64,000 nt of DNA from Melioribacteraceae bacterium (lineage in GTDB: Bacteria > Bacteroidota > Ignavibacteria > Ignavibacteriales > Melioribacteraceae): positions 1-64,000 of the forward strand of contig JAFGMI010000038.1 of assembly GCA_016927595.1 (NCBI GenBank), in the 5' to 3' direction. Made by a program: the position numbers and the translations under genes. Shown here piece by piece: positions 35,767 through 44,994 of the stretch (its first letter is position 1; every line of letters begins with the position of its first letter). The notes below the pieces were generated by a model that saw only the letters and a program-made list of their open reading frames with translations, searched no databases and was not told the DNA's origin.

Positions 35767-37917
35767 TCAGATGCCTAATTCTGTTAGTATATAATCGGCG
35801 CCACCCAGTTTCTGTGTAATCCAGAGCACATATCTTATATCGACCCCAATCGATCTGCTGTACGATTCATTCCAGGCGTAGTCATTAATAGTCGCTTCAT
35901 AAGCACGGTCGAAGTTAACACCTATTAATTCACCGTATGCATTAAGAATAGGGCTGCCTGAGTTTCCGCCTGTTGTGTCGAGATTATACAATATTGAAAC
36001 CGGCACACTTCCGAGTTTTTTATTATAAAACTGTCCGAAGTCTTTCTGGTTATATAATTCATAAACTTTTTCAGGCAGTGTGTAATCGCCTTCCATATAG
36101 CTTTTTTCTATAACTCCGTTGAGAGATGAAATTGGCGAATAGTAAACTGCATCTGCAGGAGTATATCCTTTTACATAACCGTATGTTAATCTTAATGTCC
36201 CGTTTGCATCGGGAATGAATGAAGTGTTGTTGTATATTCGTTTTACTTCAGCCAGTTGCGGCATCAGTCTGCTGAAAGCTCCTTCAATTCTATTAACCTC
36301 GTGCTCAAGCCGCTCATCCTGCACGTTAAGCATTAATATAAGCTTAATTAAAGGATCACTGGTTTCCAGAAGTTCGGAATAAGTTAATTCGAACAGTTTC
36401 TCAAATTCATCCTTATTCTTCAATTTGGTGTTCAGCAGAAGGTATTCCACATAACCTTCTATATCAAATTCATCATCATTAAATATTTCGTCAATTGCTG
36501 TAATTCTGTTTGATTCATCGAACCCGAGTGCATCCTCAAACATTTTAACCAGAACGTTAAACTCGACATCCTCATTCAACAACTCGAATGAGCCTTCAAC
36601 TCTTCTTTTAGCGGATTCTATATTTGCATCTCTGAAACTGAAACTTCTTTCTTCATCAGGTTTTTCTTTCTCAATTGCACTTCTGACCAGAAAGTCACCA
36701 ACATTCATTAATCCCGATACTCTGGGAAATCTGTTGAACCACAGCAAAGCCTCCGCAATTTTAAATTGATTCTGACTCACGTTCTCAATTTCATCGAACA
36801 GCATACCATATTTATCGTTCAACTCCTTATTATTATATACAAATTGTTTCAGTAATTCTTCCTCGCTTTGTTTCTTTTCGATCAGTTGTATAGTTCTTAT
36901 ACCTTTAATCTTCCCTTTATAATTCTTCATAGTATTAGCGTAGCCTTTAATTGTAGAAGCATATTTTAACTGCATTGCTTCATCTCCGGATGAAACATCT
37001 TCAATAAGATCGATCATCCATTCATATAATTCCGACACATACGGAAGCATATAGTTATACTGCCACTCCAGGAATTGTGAAGGCTGATGGCGGTATGTTC
37101 TTCCGGGGTAACCCAGTATAAATACAAAATCTCCCTCCTCAACTCCATTCGGATTAACTTTCAAATATTTTTTTGGCTTAAATGGAACATTGTCTTCGGC
37201 GTAAGGCGCAGAGCTTCCGTCAGGGGCAACATAAGCACGCATGAATGTGAAGTCGCCTGTGTGCCGGGGCCATATCCAGTTATCCGATTCACCGCCGAAT
37301 TCTCCGATTGCTCTCGGAGGAGCATAAACTAGTCTTACATCCTCGATAATTCTGTATTTGAAAAGTACATAGGACTGACCAGCAAACATCTCGGAGACCT
37401 GTGCTTCTATTGAATTTTCCTTGTCCGAATACTTCTCACCAAGCTCGCTCATTTTACGTGAAATAAGTTTCTTTCGTTCTGCAAGGTCATCAACACCTTC
37501 TACAGCGTCAAGAATAATATCCGAAACATCCTCATAAGACTCCGTAATTCTGCACTTATATCCCCGTGCCGGTATCTCATTCGATTTATCCGCAGCTAAA
37601 AATCCGTTTTCCAGATGATTATTCTCCGGGCTGCTTGCCATATTAATAGCTCTGAACGCACAGTGGTGATTTGTTATTATTAAGCCCTGGTCCGATACAA
37701 AAGAGCCGGTACATCCACCGACTTTTACAAGTGCATCGATAAGGCTTATTCCTTCGGGATCGTAGATATCTTTGGGAGTGATTTTCAGACCGGCTTTCAC
37801 AAGATCAACTTTTTGAATTTCACTAAGCGGATACATGCCTTCTTCAAGTTCAGGAGATATCATTCCGGTTGTAGAAATTATAAGCAGAAGTGTCAGAATA
37901 AATCTTTTAATTTTCAT
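35767..37917 (-). CDS. S46-family dipeptidyl-peptidase, DPP11-like
   Basis: A 716-residue periplasmic serine exopeptidase with a signal peptide (about residues 1-20). The triad can be placed: His85 in ITNHHCAF, Asp in SDNWIWPRHTGDF (about 222), and Ser653 in TGGNSGSPIL. In S46 enzymes the residue 18 after the serine sets specificity: Gly for hydrophobic P1 (DPP7) or Arg for acidic P1 (DPP11). Here it is Arg671 in GVNFDRAYE, so Asp/Glu-Xaa dipeptides are the likely products. It is upstream of the permease on the same strand. Confidence 0.92.
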   Translation of the reverse strand: MKIKRFILTLLLIISTTGMISPELEEGMYPLSEIQKVDLVKAGLKITPKDIYDPEGISLIDALVKVGGCTGSFVSDQGLIITNHHCAFRAINMASSPENNHLENGFLAADKSNEIPARGYKCRITESYEDVSDIILDAVEGVDDLAERKKLISRKMSELGEKYSDKENSIEAQVSEMFAGQSYVLFKYRIIEDVRLVYAPPRAIGEFGGESDNWIWPRHTGDFTFMRAYVAPDGSSAPYAEDNVPFKPKKYLKVNPNGVEEGDFVFILGYPGRTYRHQPSQFLEWQYNYMLPYVSELYEWMIDLIEDVSSGDEAMQLKYASTIKGYANTMKNYKGKIKGIRTIQLIEKKQSEEELLKQFVYNNKELNDKYGMLFDEIENVSQNQFKIAEALLWFNRFPRVSGLMNVGDFLVRSAIEKEKPDEERSFSFRDANIESAKRRVEGSFELLNEDVEFNVLVKMFEDALGFDESNRITAIDEIFNDDEFDIEGYVEYLLLNTKLKNKDEFEKLFELTYSELLETSDPLIKLILMLNVQDERLEHEVNRIEGAFSRLMPQLAEVKRIYNNTSFIPDANGTLRLTYGYVKGYTPADAVYYSPISSLNGVIEKSYMEGDYTLPEKVYELYNQKDFGQFYNKKLGSVPVSILYNLDTTGGNSGSPILNAYGELIGVNFDRAYEATINDYAWNESYSRSIGVDIRYVLWITQKLGGADYILTELGI

Positions 37918-38000
37918 CTTAATTATCCCGGATTTATCTTATTAAATAATTATAAATGTAAAAAAATAGTCAGTAATAACAAACCGCATCAGGCGGATGG

Positions 38001-38030
38001 AAAAAACCCCGGCAGAGTTTACAGCCGGGG
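38001..38030 (-). terminator. Rho-independent terminator of the DUF4920 gene
   Basis: Read on the minus strand, a 7-bp GC stem CCCCGGC / GCCGGGG (38030-38024 and 38013-38007) with a 10-nt loop is followed by six T (38006-38001). It begins about 30 nt after the stop at 38061. Confidence 0.8.
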
Positions 38031-38060
38031 TATATAAACTTGCATTAAATATTTTAATGG

Positions 38061-38540
38061 TTAGATAACAGCACCTGATCCTTTGATCTGATATACTTTT
38101 TTCACCTTTTTTTCCTTTGAGCAGCAGGAGGCTTCGGCTGTTTCTTTTGTTTCTTCAGCGCTGCACGACTCACCCGTATGTCCTGAACATTCAGGTTCGA
38201 GTTCTACATCAAAGGAGTATACTTCGCCTTCAACGAGTGCCGTTTCGCCTTTGGTTTCCATCGGGAATACAATTTCCCCGTCGTTGACTTTTATGCGGAT
38301 AGACTGAAATTTCTGATCACCTGCAACTTCTATCCAGCAGCCTCTTTTTGAGCATACATCTACAACGAGACCCTCAACCAGGACTTTTTTGCCCACAAAG
38401 CTTTCAGGATTTTCCAGGATTTCCGAAATTTTTGTTTTTGCATCTATAGTAATTTCAGCTCCGTATTTTTTCCCTTCAGAAGCAGTTAAAAGTACGGAAC
38501 ATAAAATAAAAATTGCGATTGTTAAAATATACTTGCGCAT
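38061..38540 (-). CDS. DUF4920-domain exported protein with Cys-rich insert
   Basis: A 159-residue protein with a signal peptide (about residues 1-20). The DUF4920 core shows VGKKVLVEGLVVDVCSKRGCW with a CxxxxC pair typical of the family. Near the C-terminus a stretch from about 115 to 145 is unusually rich in Cys and His (PECSGHTGESCS, ASCCSKEKK) and interrupts the expected strand before the closing YQIKGSGAVI. It may bind metal such as copper or zinc. An intrinsic terminator follows. Confidence 0.8.
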   Translation of the reverse strand: MRKYILTIAIFILCSVLLTASEGKKYGAEITIDAKTKISEILENPESFVGKKVLVEGLVVDVCSKRGCWIEVAGDQKFQSIRIKVNDGEIVFPMETKGETALVEGEVYSFDVELEPECSGHTGESCSAEETKETAEASCCSKEKKVKKVYQIKGSGAVI

Positions 38541-38647
38541 TGTTTACATTCCTTTATTATTTTTTGGGATATGAACTTGAGGGGTAAAATTAGTGAACTC
38601 CTGTTATAATTCAAACTATATTCCGTAATCATTAAAAAAGAGTAAAG

Positions 38648-39706
38648 ATGAAGAGAAGAAAATTTTGTAGCACTTCCGCTATGTCGGTTGTCGCACTGTC
38701 GTTTGCGGGATGTACGCAGGCAACTTTTATTTCTGAAAAGCGGTCAGTCCCTAAATTAAAAGCCCCCAAATTGAGAGAAGGAGATAAGATCGGCTTAATC
38801 TCACCCGGCAGTTTTATTACCGAAGAATCTCTTAAGGAGTCCATTAACAATATCGAAAAGTTGGGTTTAAAAACTTACTATACCGATAATGTACTGGCAA
38901 AAAACGGTTATCTGGCAGGTACCGATAAACAGCGGGCAGATGATATTAATCATATGTTCGCGAACCCGGATATAAAAGGCATATTTTGCACAAGAGGAGG
39001 TTATGGCTGCAACCGGATTCTTCCTTTTATAGATTACGAATTAGTAAAAAACAGCCCCAAAGTTTTGTGCGGTTACAGTGATGTTACCGCACTTCATTAT
39101 GCGCTTTATGCCAAAACGGGAGTGGTTTCGTTCCACGGTCTGGTAGGCATTTCTACATTTAATGATTACTCAGTGCAGTATCTTAAAGAAGTTTTAATGA
39201 AGAAAAACGACTATCTCGATCTCTTATCATTCGATGAAACAAGCAGGAGAGATGATAACGCATATGACAGGTATATAATAAGCGGCGGAATTGCCGAGGG
39301 TGAGCTTGTCGGAGGCAATCTTTCAATAGCGGTAACTTTGTTAGGCACACCATATGATGCAGACTATAGCGGTAAATTAGTGTACTTTGAGGATATTGGT
39401 GAGGAACCTTACAGAATTGACAGAATGCTTACCGAACTGCTTTTAGCCGGCAAACTTCAAAATGCTGCGGGTATAATACTCGGAGTGTTTGTGGACTGTG
39501 AGCCGGATAAGGATGATCCGGAGTTTGAAAACTCATTCAGACTCAGAGAAGTGCTGAAAGACAGACTGGGTAATTTGGGAATTCCGGTTGGTTACGGTTT
39601 GTCGTTCGGTCATATTTCAAACAAGTTTACACTTCCGTTCGGAATATATGCAAGATATAATGCAGAAGAGATGAAAATTACTTTGCTTGAACCAACTGTT
39701 TTTTGA
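38648..39706 (+). CDS. LD-carboxypeptidase (S66 family)
   Basis: A 352-residue peptidase cleaving L,D-bonds in muropeptides. A twin-arginine-like start (MKRRKFCSTSAMS) leads to a lipobox-like SFAGC, suggesting a Tat-exported lipoprotein. The S66 triad is visible: Ser in LCGYSDVTALH, Glu in YFEDIGEEPYRIDRML, and His in LSFGHISNKFTLPFG. It acts in peptidoglycan recycling or remodelling, here on the periplasmic side. Confidence 0.88.
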   Translation: MKRRKFCSTSAMSVVALSFAGCTQATFISEKRSVPKLKAPKLREGDKIGLISPGSFITEESLKESINNIEKLGLKTYYTDNVLAKNGYLAGTDKQRADDINHMFANPDIKGIFCTRGGYGCNRILPFIDYELVKNSPKVLCGYSDVTALHYALYAKTGVVSFHGLVGISTFNDYSVQYLKEVLMKKNDYLDLLSFDETSRRDDNAYDRYIISGGIAEGELVGGNLSIAVTLLGTPYDADYSGKLVYFEDIGEEPYRIDRMLTELLLAGKLQNAAGIILGVFVDCEPDKDDPEFENSFRLREVLKDRLGNLGIPVGYGLSFGHISNKFTLPFGIYARYNAEEMKITLLEPTVF

Positions 39707-39725
39707 TTATAATTTAATAACTGTT

Positions 39726-42191
39726 ATGCACGCACAAGTAGTATTTCCAATGCCGTTTAGAAACCCGTTTACTTACAGGGTGCCGGATGATTTTGTGGAT
39801 TCGGTAAAGGTGGGTGTGAGGGTTGTTGTTCCGTTCGGAAAAAGAATTCTGACGGGATTTGTAATCGGAGTGAGCGATACTACAGATGTAAAAGACAAAC
39901 TTAAAAATGTGCTTTATGTTTTGGATGAGAATCCGATATTCTCGCCCGCATCATTAAAGTTTTACGAATGGATTTCCGAATATTATCTCTGTTCTCTCGG
40001 TGAGGCGCTTCGTAATTCGGTTCCCTACGGATCGGAGGTGGAGTCAAAAAGAAAAGTTGTTTCCGATACTGATTTCTGCGGGCAACTGCTTAAAGACGAA
40101 AAGAACCCGAAATCATTAAAGGCAAAATTACTTGAGATTTTAGCTGTTAAAGAAACGCATACCGTATCTCAACTTCAGAAAATACTGAAGAAAAAAAATA
40201 TTTATTCAGCGCTTAAATCACTCGAAAAAGCAGGCGCTGTGTCTGTTCTTGATATAATTGAAGATGCGAAAGTAAAAGTCAAGATGGTTAAGCATGTAAG
40301 ATTAGCGAAAAGTATTGATGACGTTTATGAGCAAATTCCGCAAATCGAATCGAAGTCGCCAAAACAACTTGTTATTCTGCTGGAACTGATTTCTTGCGGA
40401 GATAAACCGGTACAGATGAGCTACCTGTTGAATAAAACGAAAACTCATCAAACCTCTCTGAACTCGCTAACAGAAAAAGGACTGGTTGAGATATTTGATA
40501 GGGAAGTGGAAAGGGTGTATGAGGAAACTTATTCGGAAGCAAAGAAAAACGTAAAACTTACTCCCGCTCAAAAAGAAATCGTTGATCTTCTGAAAGATGA
40601 TATAACCGGAAGAAAATTCAACTCCTATCTTCTCTACGGCGTAACAGGAAGCGGAAAAACGCAGGTATATATAGAACTTTCAAAGATCGCAATAAAAAAG
40701 AATAAAGCAGCATTAATTTTAGTACCTGAAATATCATTGACTCCGCAGATAACCTCACGTTTCTACAATGTGTTCGGCAGTCTTACAACCGTTATTCACA
40801 GCAGGTTGTCCTTAGGCGAAAGATTTGATGCGTGGCGCGGAATAATAAAGGGAAAGTATAGAGTTGTAATCGGTCCGAGGTCTGCTTTGTTTGCTCCTCT
40901 CAAAGATATCGGAATAATCGTGGTGGATGAGGAACATGATTCCAGCTACAAGCAGAATGAGGTTGTTCCGAAGTATAACGCGAGAGATGCGGCTATTGTA
41001 AGAGCAAGTCAATCGGCATGTCCCGTCTTATTGGGCAGTGCAACTCCTTCGATGGAAAGCATGCACAATGCGAGAACCGGTAAATATAAGCTGCTTAGGC
41101 TGGAAGAACGGGTTGATAATGCGAAAATGCCCTTTATTAAACTAGTGGATATTACTGCTGAAAAGAGAGAGGGCGGGGTTGAAAGAATATTCTCCAGGCT
41201 TCTGATCGATGAAATTGGCAAGCGGCTTACTAAAAAAGAAAATGTTATAATTCTTCAAAACAGGAGAGGCTTTTCTACGCAGGTATACTGCGAGGATTGT
41301 TCGCACGTGGAAATGTGTCCAAATTGCGACGTTTCACTTGTTCACCATATAAATAAGAATATGCTTCAATGTCATTACTGCGGATTCACCGAAGCAGTTC
41401 CAAGAGCATGCAGAAATTGCGGTTCGCTCTCACTAAAATATTTCGGCACGGGAACTCAGAGAGTCGAGGATGAGCTTGCGTTTTACTTCCCGGAAGCAAA
41501 AATAGAAAGGATCGATTCAGACAGCACTGCACAAAAAGGACAGCTGGGATTGATACTTAACAGTTTCCGAAAGGGTGAAATTGATATTCTTGTCGGGACT
41601 CAAATGGTGGCTAAAGGGCTGGACTTTGCCAATGTTACGCTCGTGGGTGTTGTCTCCGCCGAAACAACATTATGGCTTCCGGATTTCAGGGCAGACGAAA
41701 GAACTTTTCAGCTTCTTACTCAGGTCGCGGGAAGATCGGGAAGAAGCGAAACACACGGAGAGGTTATAATTCAGACCCGTAATCAGAAGCATTTTGTTCT
41801 TCAGAAGGTAATGTCATCCGACTATGAAGGATTTTATAACAATGAAATCGCACTGAGGGAGAAAAACTTTTATCCTCCGTTTACCCGAATTGCATTGATC
41901 GAATGTAAAGATCAGGTAGAGCAAGATGCAAGGCAGGCTATAAATGATTTTTACAAATATCTGAACGCATATAAGAATCAGGTTGATGTAACTCCACCGG
42001 CTCCGGCTTTGATTTCAAGAATAAAAGGCTTTTATAGATTTCATTTAATGGCAAGGACATTCAAGACAAAAGATCCTGCCGGGCACATTTTAAGAACCGC
42101 AATTACAAATGCACAGAGTGAGTATTATCAAAAAAGCAGGTATAAAGAAATAAAATTAATTGTTGATATAGACCCGGTGAATATTATATGA
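39726..42191 (+). CDS. priA: Primosomal replication-restart helicase PriA
   Basis: An 821-residue superfamily-2 helicase. I start at the ATG 39726 (MHAQVVFPMPFRNPFTYRV), the usual PriA N-terminus; an upstream in-frame TTG would overlap the S66 gene. It contains the DNA-binding domain, Walker A GVTGSGKTQVYIE, Walker B IIVVDEEHDSS, and an eight-Cys zinc module (CEDCSHVEMCPNCD, CHYCGF, CRNCGS). It reloads DnaB at collapsed forks. Confidence 0.94.
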   Translation: MHAQVVFPMPFRNPFTYRVPDDFVDSVKVGVRVVVPFGKRILTGFVIGVSDTTDVKDKLKNVLYVLDENPIFSPASLKFYEWISEYYLCSLGEALRNSVPYGSEVESKRKVVSDTDFCGQLLKDEKNPKSLKAKLLEILAVKETHTVSQLQKILKKKNIYSALKSLEKAGAVSVLDIIEDAKVKVKMVKHVRLAKSIDDVYEQIPQIESKSPKQLVILLELISCGDKPVQMSYLLNKTKTHQTSLNSLTEKGLVEIFDREVERVYEETYSEAKKNVKLTPAQKEIVDLLKDDITGRKFNSYLLYGVTGSGKTQVYIELSKIAIKKNKAALILVPEISLTPQITSRFYNVFGSLTTVIHSRLSLGERFDAWRGIIKGKYRVVIGPRSALFAPLKDIGIIVVDEEHDSSYKQNEVVPKYNARDAAIVRASQSACPVLLGSATPSMESMHNARTGKYKLLRLEERVDNAKMPFIKLVDITAEKREGGVERIFSRLLIDEIGKRLTKKENVIILQNRRGFSTQVYCEDCSHVEMCPNCDVSLVHHINKNMLQCHYCGFTEAVPRACRNCGSLSLKYFGTGTQRVEDELAFYFPEAKIERIDSDSTAQKGQLGLILNSFRKGEIDILVGTQMVAKGLDFANVTLVGVVSAETTLWLPDFRADERTFQLLTQVAGRSGRSETHGEVIIQTRNQKHFVLQKVMSSDYEGFYNNEIALREKNFYPPFTRIALIECKDQVEQDARQAINDFYKYLNAYKNQVDVTPPAPALISRIKGFYRFHLMARTFKTKDPAGHILRTAITNAQSEYYQKSRYKEIKLIVDIDPVNII

Positions 42192-42206
42192 AACTTCAGG
42201 CTGATA

Positions 42207-43940
42207 TCAGTAATTGATCTTTAGTTTTTTCATTTTCCTCCACAAAGTTGAAGTATTGATTCCAAGATAATCAGCCGTTTGTTTTCTGTTCCATTTGTTT
42301 TTATCGAGTGCGGATATAATAACTTCCCGCTCCGTATTATTAATTTTAGATAGAATCCTGCTTGATTCCGATTCGACTACCGGAACCGTATTGAGTCTGA
42401 GTCTTTTAGGCAAATGCTCGGGTTGAATAATGTCGCTGCTGCATAGTATAAAACAATGTTCAATTACGTTTTCAAGTTCTCTGATATTTCCTTTCCAGTC
42501 GTATTCAAGTAAAACATCGTAAGCTTTTGAGTTAAATTGCTTTATGTTCTTGCCGAACTTTTTGTTAAAGTGTTCGATAAAATGGTTTATGAGTAACGGC
42601 AGGTCGTCCCTCCTCTCTCTGAGAGGGGGAAGGTGAATATTTATAACATTGATTCGATAATATAGGTCATCCCTGAATCGTCCTGCAAGTATTTCATCCG
42701 TTAGATTTTTATTTGTTGCGGCAATTATTCTTGCATCGGTTTTAATGTTCTTTGTTCCTCCGACTCTCTCGAATTCGAGGGTTTCAATTACCCGAAGAAG
42801 TTTAGTTTGTACGCTCGGTGTCAGGTCGCCGATTTCATCAAGAAAAATTGTTCCGCCACGGGCGAGTTCAAACCGCCCAATTTTAGTCGTTATCGCTCCG
42901 GTAAAAGCGCCTTTTTCATGTCCGAAAAGCTCGCTCTCAATAAGAGATTCAACAAAGGCGCTGCAATTAACGGTTACAAAAGGTCCGTTGCGGCGCAGAC
43001 TGTTCAAGTGAATAGCTCTTGCGGCAAGTTCTTTCCCCGTACCGCTTTCACCTGTTAAAAGAACTGTGCTATTCGTATTAGCAACACTTTCAAGCACTGC
43101 TACAACCTGATTTAATTCCTTGCTCTTGCCGATTATGTTTTCAAACTTGAATTTTTCGATTAAATGGTCGGATAAATTTTTCAGCTCAGTGATATCCATA
43201 AAAGTCTCAACAGCACCGCACTTTTCATTTTTATCATTTGCAAGTACGGACGAGTTAACCTTTATCGGTACCTTTCTTCCCGACTTATGAATTATTTCCA
43301 ATTCGTTTCCTATACTTGCTCTTCCGTTGTGCATGGTGCTCTCCATGTGACAGCCGTTACGGCATTTGTTGGATCTGAATATTTCCCAGCATTTCCTGCC
43401 TATAGCTTCGGACTTATTGTAACCGGTTATCTTCACTGCTGAATTGTTGAAAGAAGTTATAGTCCAGTTCTTATCTATAGTGAAAGTACCTTCTATGTTG
43501 CTGTTAAATATTGCATCGAGTTTATTTCGCTCGATGATAAGTTCCAGTGTTTTAGCTTCAAGATTTTCGTACATGGTTATCATTTCCTTGGTATCCCTGA
43601 AAGTCAGAACGGCACTTATCGGTTTATTTTCTTTTCGTATCGGATTAATGGAAGCCAGAACATTTTTTTTAGTATTGTTTGCGCATGTAATATTGATTGA
43701 CAGATTTGAAAACGAACGGTTTTCAAGAAGACATTCTGAAATAATTCCCTTATCCTCTTCGGAATGTCTGAATAATACATCGTAATTACCGCCCAGTATC
43801 TCTTCTTCGGTAAATCCGGTTATTCGTGATGCGGCTTCGTTAAACACAATAACATTTAAATCCTTACCGATTACAACAATAGCGTCGGGAATTACCATTA
43901 CTTCTTTGTTTTTATCAATTAAGCCAACAACATCTTTCAT
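42207..43940 (-). CDS. PAS-domain sigma-54-dependent transcriptional activator
   Basis: A 577-residue enhancer-binding protein. Two PAS domains (about 15-130 and 140-250) precede an AAA+ core (about 270-495) with [15 protein letters not shown] (Walker A), [12 protein letters not shown] (sigma-54 contact loop) and [11 protein letters not shown] (Walker B). A Fis-type helix-turn-helix lies at the end ([20 protein letters not shown]). The second PAS carries [17 protein letters not shown]; the clustered cysteines could hold a redox-sensing metal site. It is divergent from the DUF89-headed operon, whose upstream region has sigma-54-type sites, so that operon is its likely target. Confidence 0.93.
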   Translation of the reverse strand: MKDVVGLIDKNKEVMVIPDAIVVIGKDLNVIVFNEAASRITGFTEEEILGGNYDVLFRHSEEDKGIISECLLENRSFSNLSINITCANNTKKNVLASINPIRKENKPISAVLTFRDTKEMITMYENLEAKTLELIIERNKLDAIFNSNIEGTFTIDKNWTITSFNNSAVKITGYNKSEAIGRKCWEIFRSNKCRNGCHMESTMHNGRASIGNELEIIHKSGRKVPIKVNSSVLANDKNEKCGAVETFMDITELKNLSDHLIEKFKFENIIGKSKELNQVVAVLESVANTNSTVLLTGESGTGKELAARAIHLNSLRRNGPFVTVNCSAFVESLIESELFGHEKGAFTGAITTKIGRFELARGGTIFLDEIGDLTPSVQTKLLRVIETLEFERVGGTKNIKTDARIIAATNKNLTDEILAGRFRDDLYYRINVINIHLPPLRERRDDLPLLINHFIEHFNKKFGKNIKQFNSKAYDVLLEYDWKGNIRELENVIEHCFILCSSDIIQPEHLPKRLRLNTVPVVESESSRILSKINNTEREVIISALDKNKWNRKQTADYLGINTSTLWRKMKKLKINY

Positions 43941-43970
43941 TCTGGTTTCAAATTAGTTGGAAAAATTATA

Positions 43971-44035
43971 TTGCAAAATAAGAATAATATTGCAGGAAAG
44001 AAACTAAATGCAACATATAATTGCATTAATGCAAT
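43971..44035. promoter_or_regulatory. Cluster of TTGCA/TGCAA half-sites, possible enhancer for the sigma-54 activator
   Basis: Five half-sites occur in 65 nt: TTGCA at 43971 and 43990, TGCAA at 44009, TTGCAT at 44021 and ATGCAA at 44029. The last two form a perfect 16-bp palindrome, ATTGCATTAATGCAAT (44020-44035). They lie 50-115 nt upstream of the -24 element, the usual place for sigma-54 enhancer sites. A dimeric Fis-type helix-turn-helix protein such as the divergent regulator is the natural candidate to bind. Confidence 0.6.
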
Positions 44036-44083
44036 ATCTCCAAAAGAATTATTTGATTATTCACTAATAAAAAACAGAAAATA

Positions 44084-44099
44084 TGGCACTTCTCTTGTT
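44084..44099 (+). promoter_or_regulatory. Sigma-54 (-24/-12) promoter
   Basis: TGGCACTTCTCTTGTT compares with the consensus TGGCACGNNNNTTGCW: the -24 GG element is exact, and the -12 element has GT where GC is usual. Transcription would start near 44110, and a GGGAG ribosome binding site (44120-44124) and ATG (44130) follow at the right distances. The divergent sigma-54 activator supports the call. Confidence 0.65.
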
Positions 44100-44129
44100 G
44101 TAATTAGAATTCTAAATACGGGAGAACTA

Positions 44130-44993
44130 ATGTTTTTTGATCCGGCGTGTATTCCATGTATTATCAATCAGGCACATAAAACAGCATTATTATTTACAAA
44201 TGGCAACAAGGATTTACAGCTCAGCATATTGAAAAAAGTATGCAGAGAAGTTGAAAAGGTTGGTGATGAATGTACCGCTCCGCAATTTTCCAGGACATTA
44301 CAGGAAATAGTTGAAGAGAGTTTGGGAATATTCAACCCTTACAAAGAAATCAAAGAGAAAAACCTGGCAGCTGCAAAGAATTATATTCCTTTTCTTCAAT
44401 CGCCGCTGAACAACATAAATGATAAAATAGAAATTGCTGTCCGGATTGCAATAGCGGGGAATATAATCGATATAGGAGCCAATCCTGGATTTAATCTGGA
44501 AGATGAGATAAGCAGAATTACTTCAAATAATATTGATTTACTGATGCTGCCGAAATTCAAGAGGGATCTTGAGAAGGCAGAGTCGATATTATACATTGGT
44601 GATAATTACGAAGAAGCATTATTCGATAAATTTCTTCTGAATGAATTGAGACCGAAAAAAGTAGTCTTTGCCGTCCGTTCAAAACCTATCTTAAATGACA
44701 TTACACTCGAAGATGCATACAGACTTGAAATAGATAAAATTTGCGACGTGATGGAAAGCGGCAGTAAAATTGCCGGTACAGATTTGAATGCATGTACCGA
44801 TGAATTTATGAAAGTATATAAAAATGCCGATATGGTTATAGCAAAAGGTCAGGGCAATTATGAAACATTAATAAATGCAGAAAGACCCATTTATTTCCTT
44901 TTTAAAGTAAAATGTGATGCAATCGCAGCTAAATCAGGTTACCGGAAAGGAATGGGGGTATTATTATATAAACGACGAATTAACGAGGTTTAA
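44130..44993 (+). CDS. ARMT1-like DUF89 protein (AF1104-type damage-control phosphatase family)
   Basis: A 287-residue protein starting MFFDPACIPCIINQA. I choose ATG 44130 because GGGAG sits 5 nt upstream and because the frame 5' of it overlaps the promoter and enhancer sites. DUF89 motifs are YIGDNYEEALFDKFL (metal-binding GDN), VRSKPILNDITLEDA and MVIAKGQGNYETL. Family members are metal-dependent phosphatases acting on damaged metabolites or sugar phosphates; the substrate here is unknown. A CxxC near the N-terminus is typical of this subgroup. It is the first gene of the sigma-54 operon, with 1 nt to the next. Confidence 0.85.
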   Translation: MFFDPACIPCIINQAHKTALLFTNGNKDLQLSILKKVCREVEKVGDECTAPQFSRTLQEIVEESLGIFNPYKEIKEKNLAAAKNYIPFLQSPLNNINDKIEIAVRIAIAGNIIDIGANPGFNLEDEISRITSNNIDLLMLPKFKRDLEKAESILYIGDNYEEALFDKFLLNELRPKKVVFAVRSKPILNDITLEDAYRLEIDKICDVMESGSKIAGTDLNACTDEFMKVYKNADMVIAKGQGNYETLINAERPIYFLFKVKCDAIAAKSGYRKGMGVLLYKRRINEV

Positions 44994-44994
44994 A

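Noticed and set aside
43971-44129. N-terminal extension of the DUF89 gene from a TTG at 43971
   Set aside because: It would cover the sigma-54 promoter and half-sites, and the first family residues appear only after the GGGAG-led ATG at 44130.
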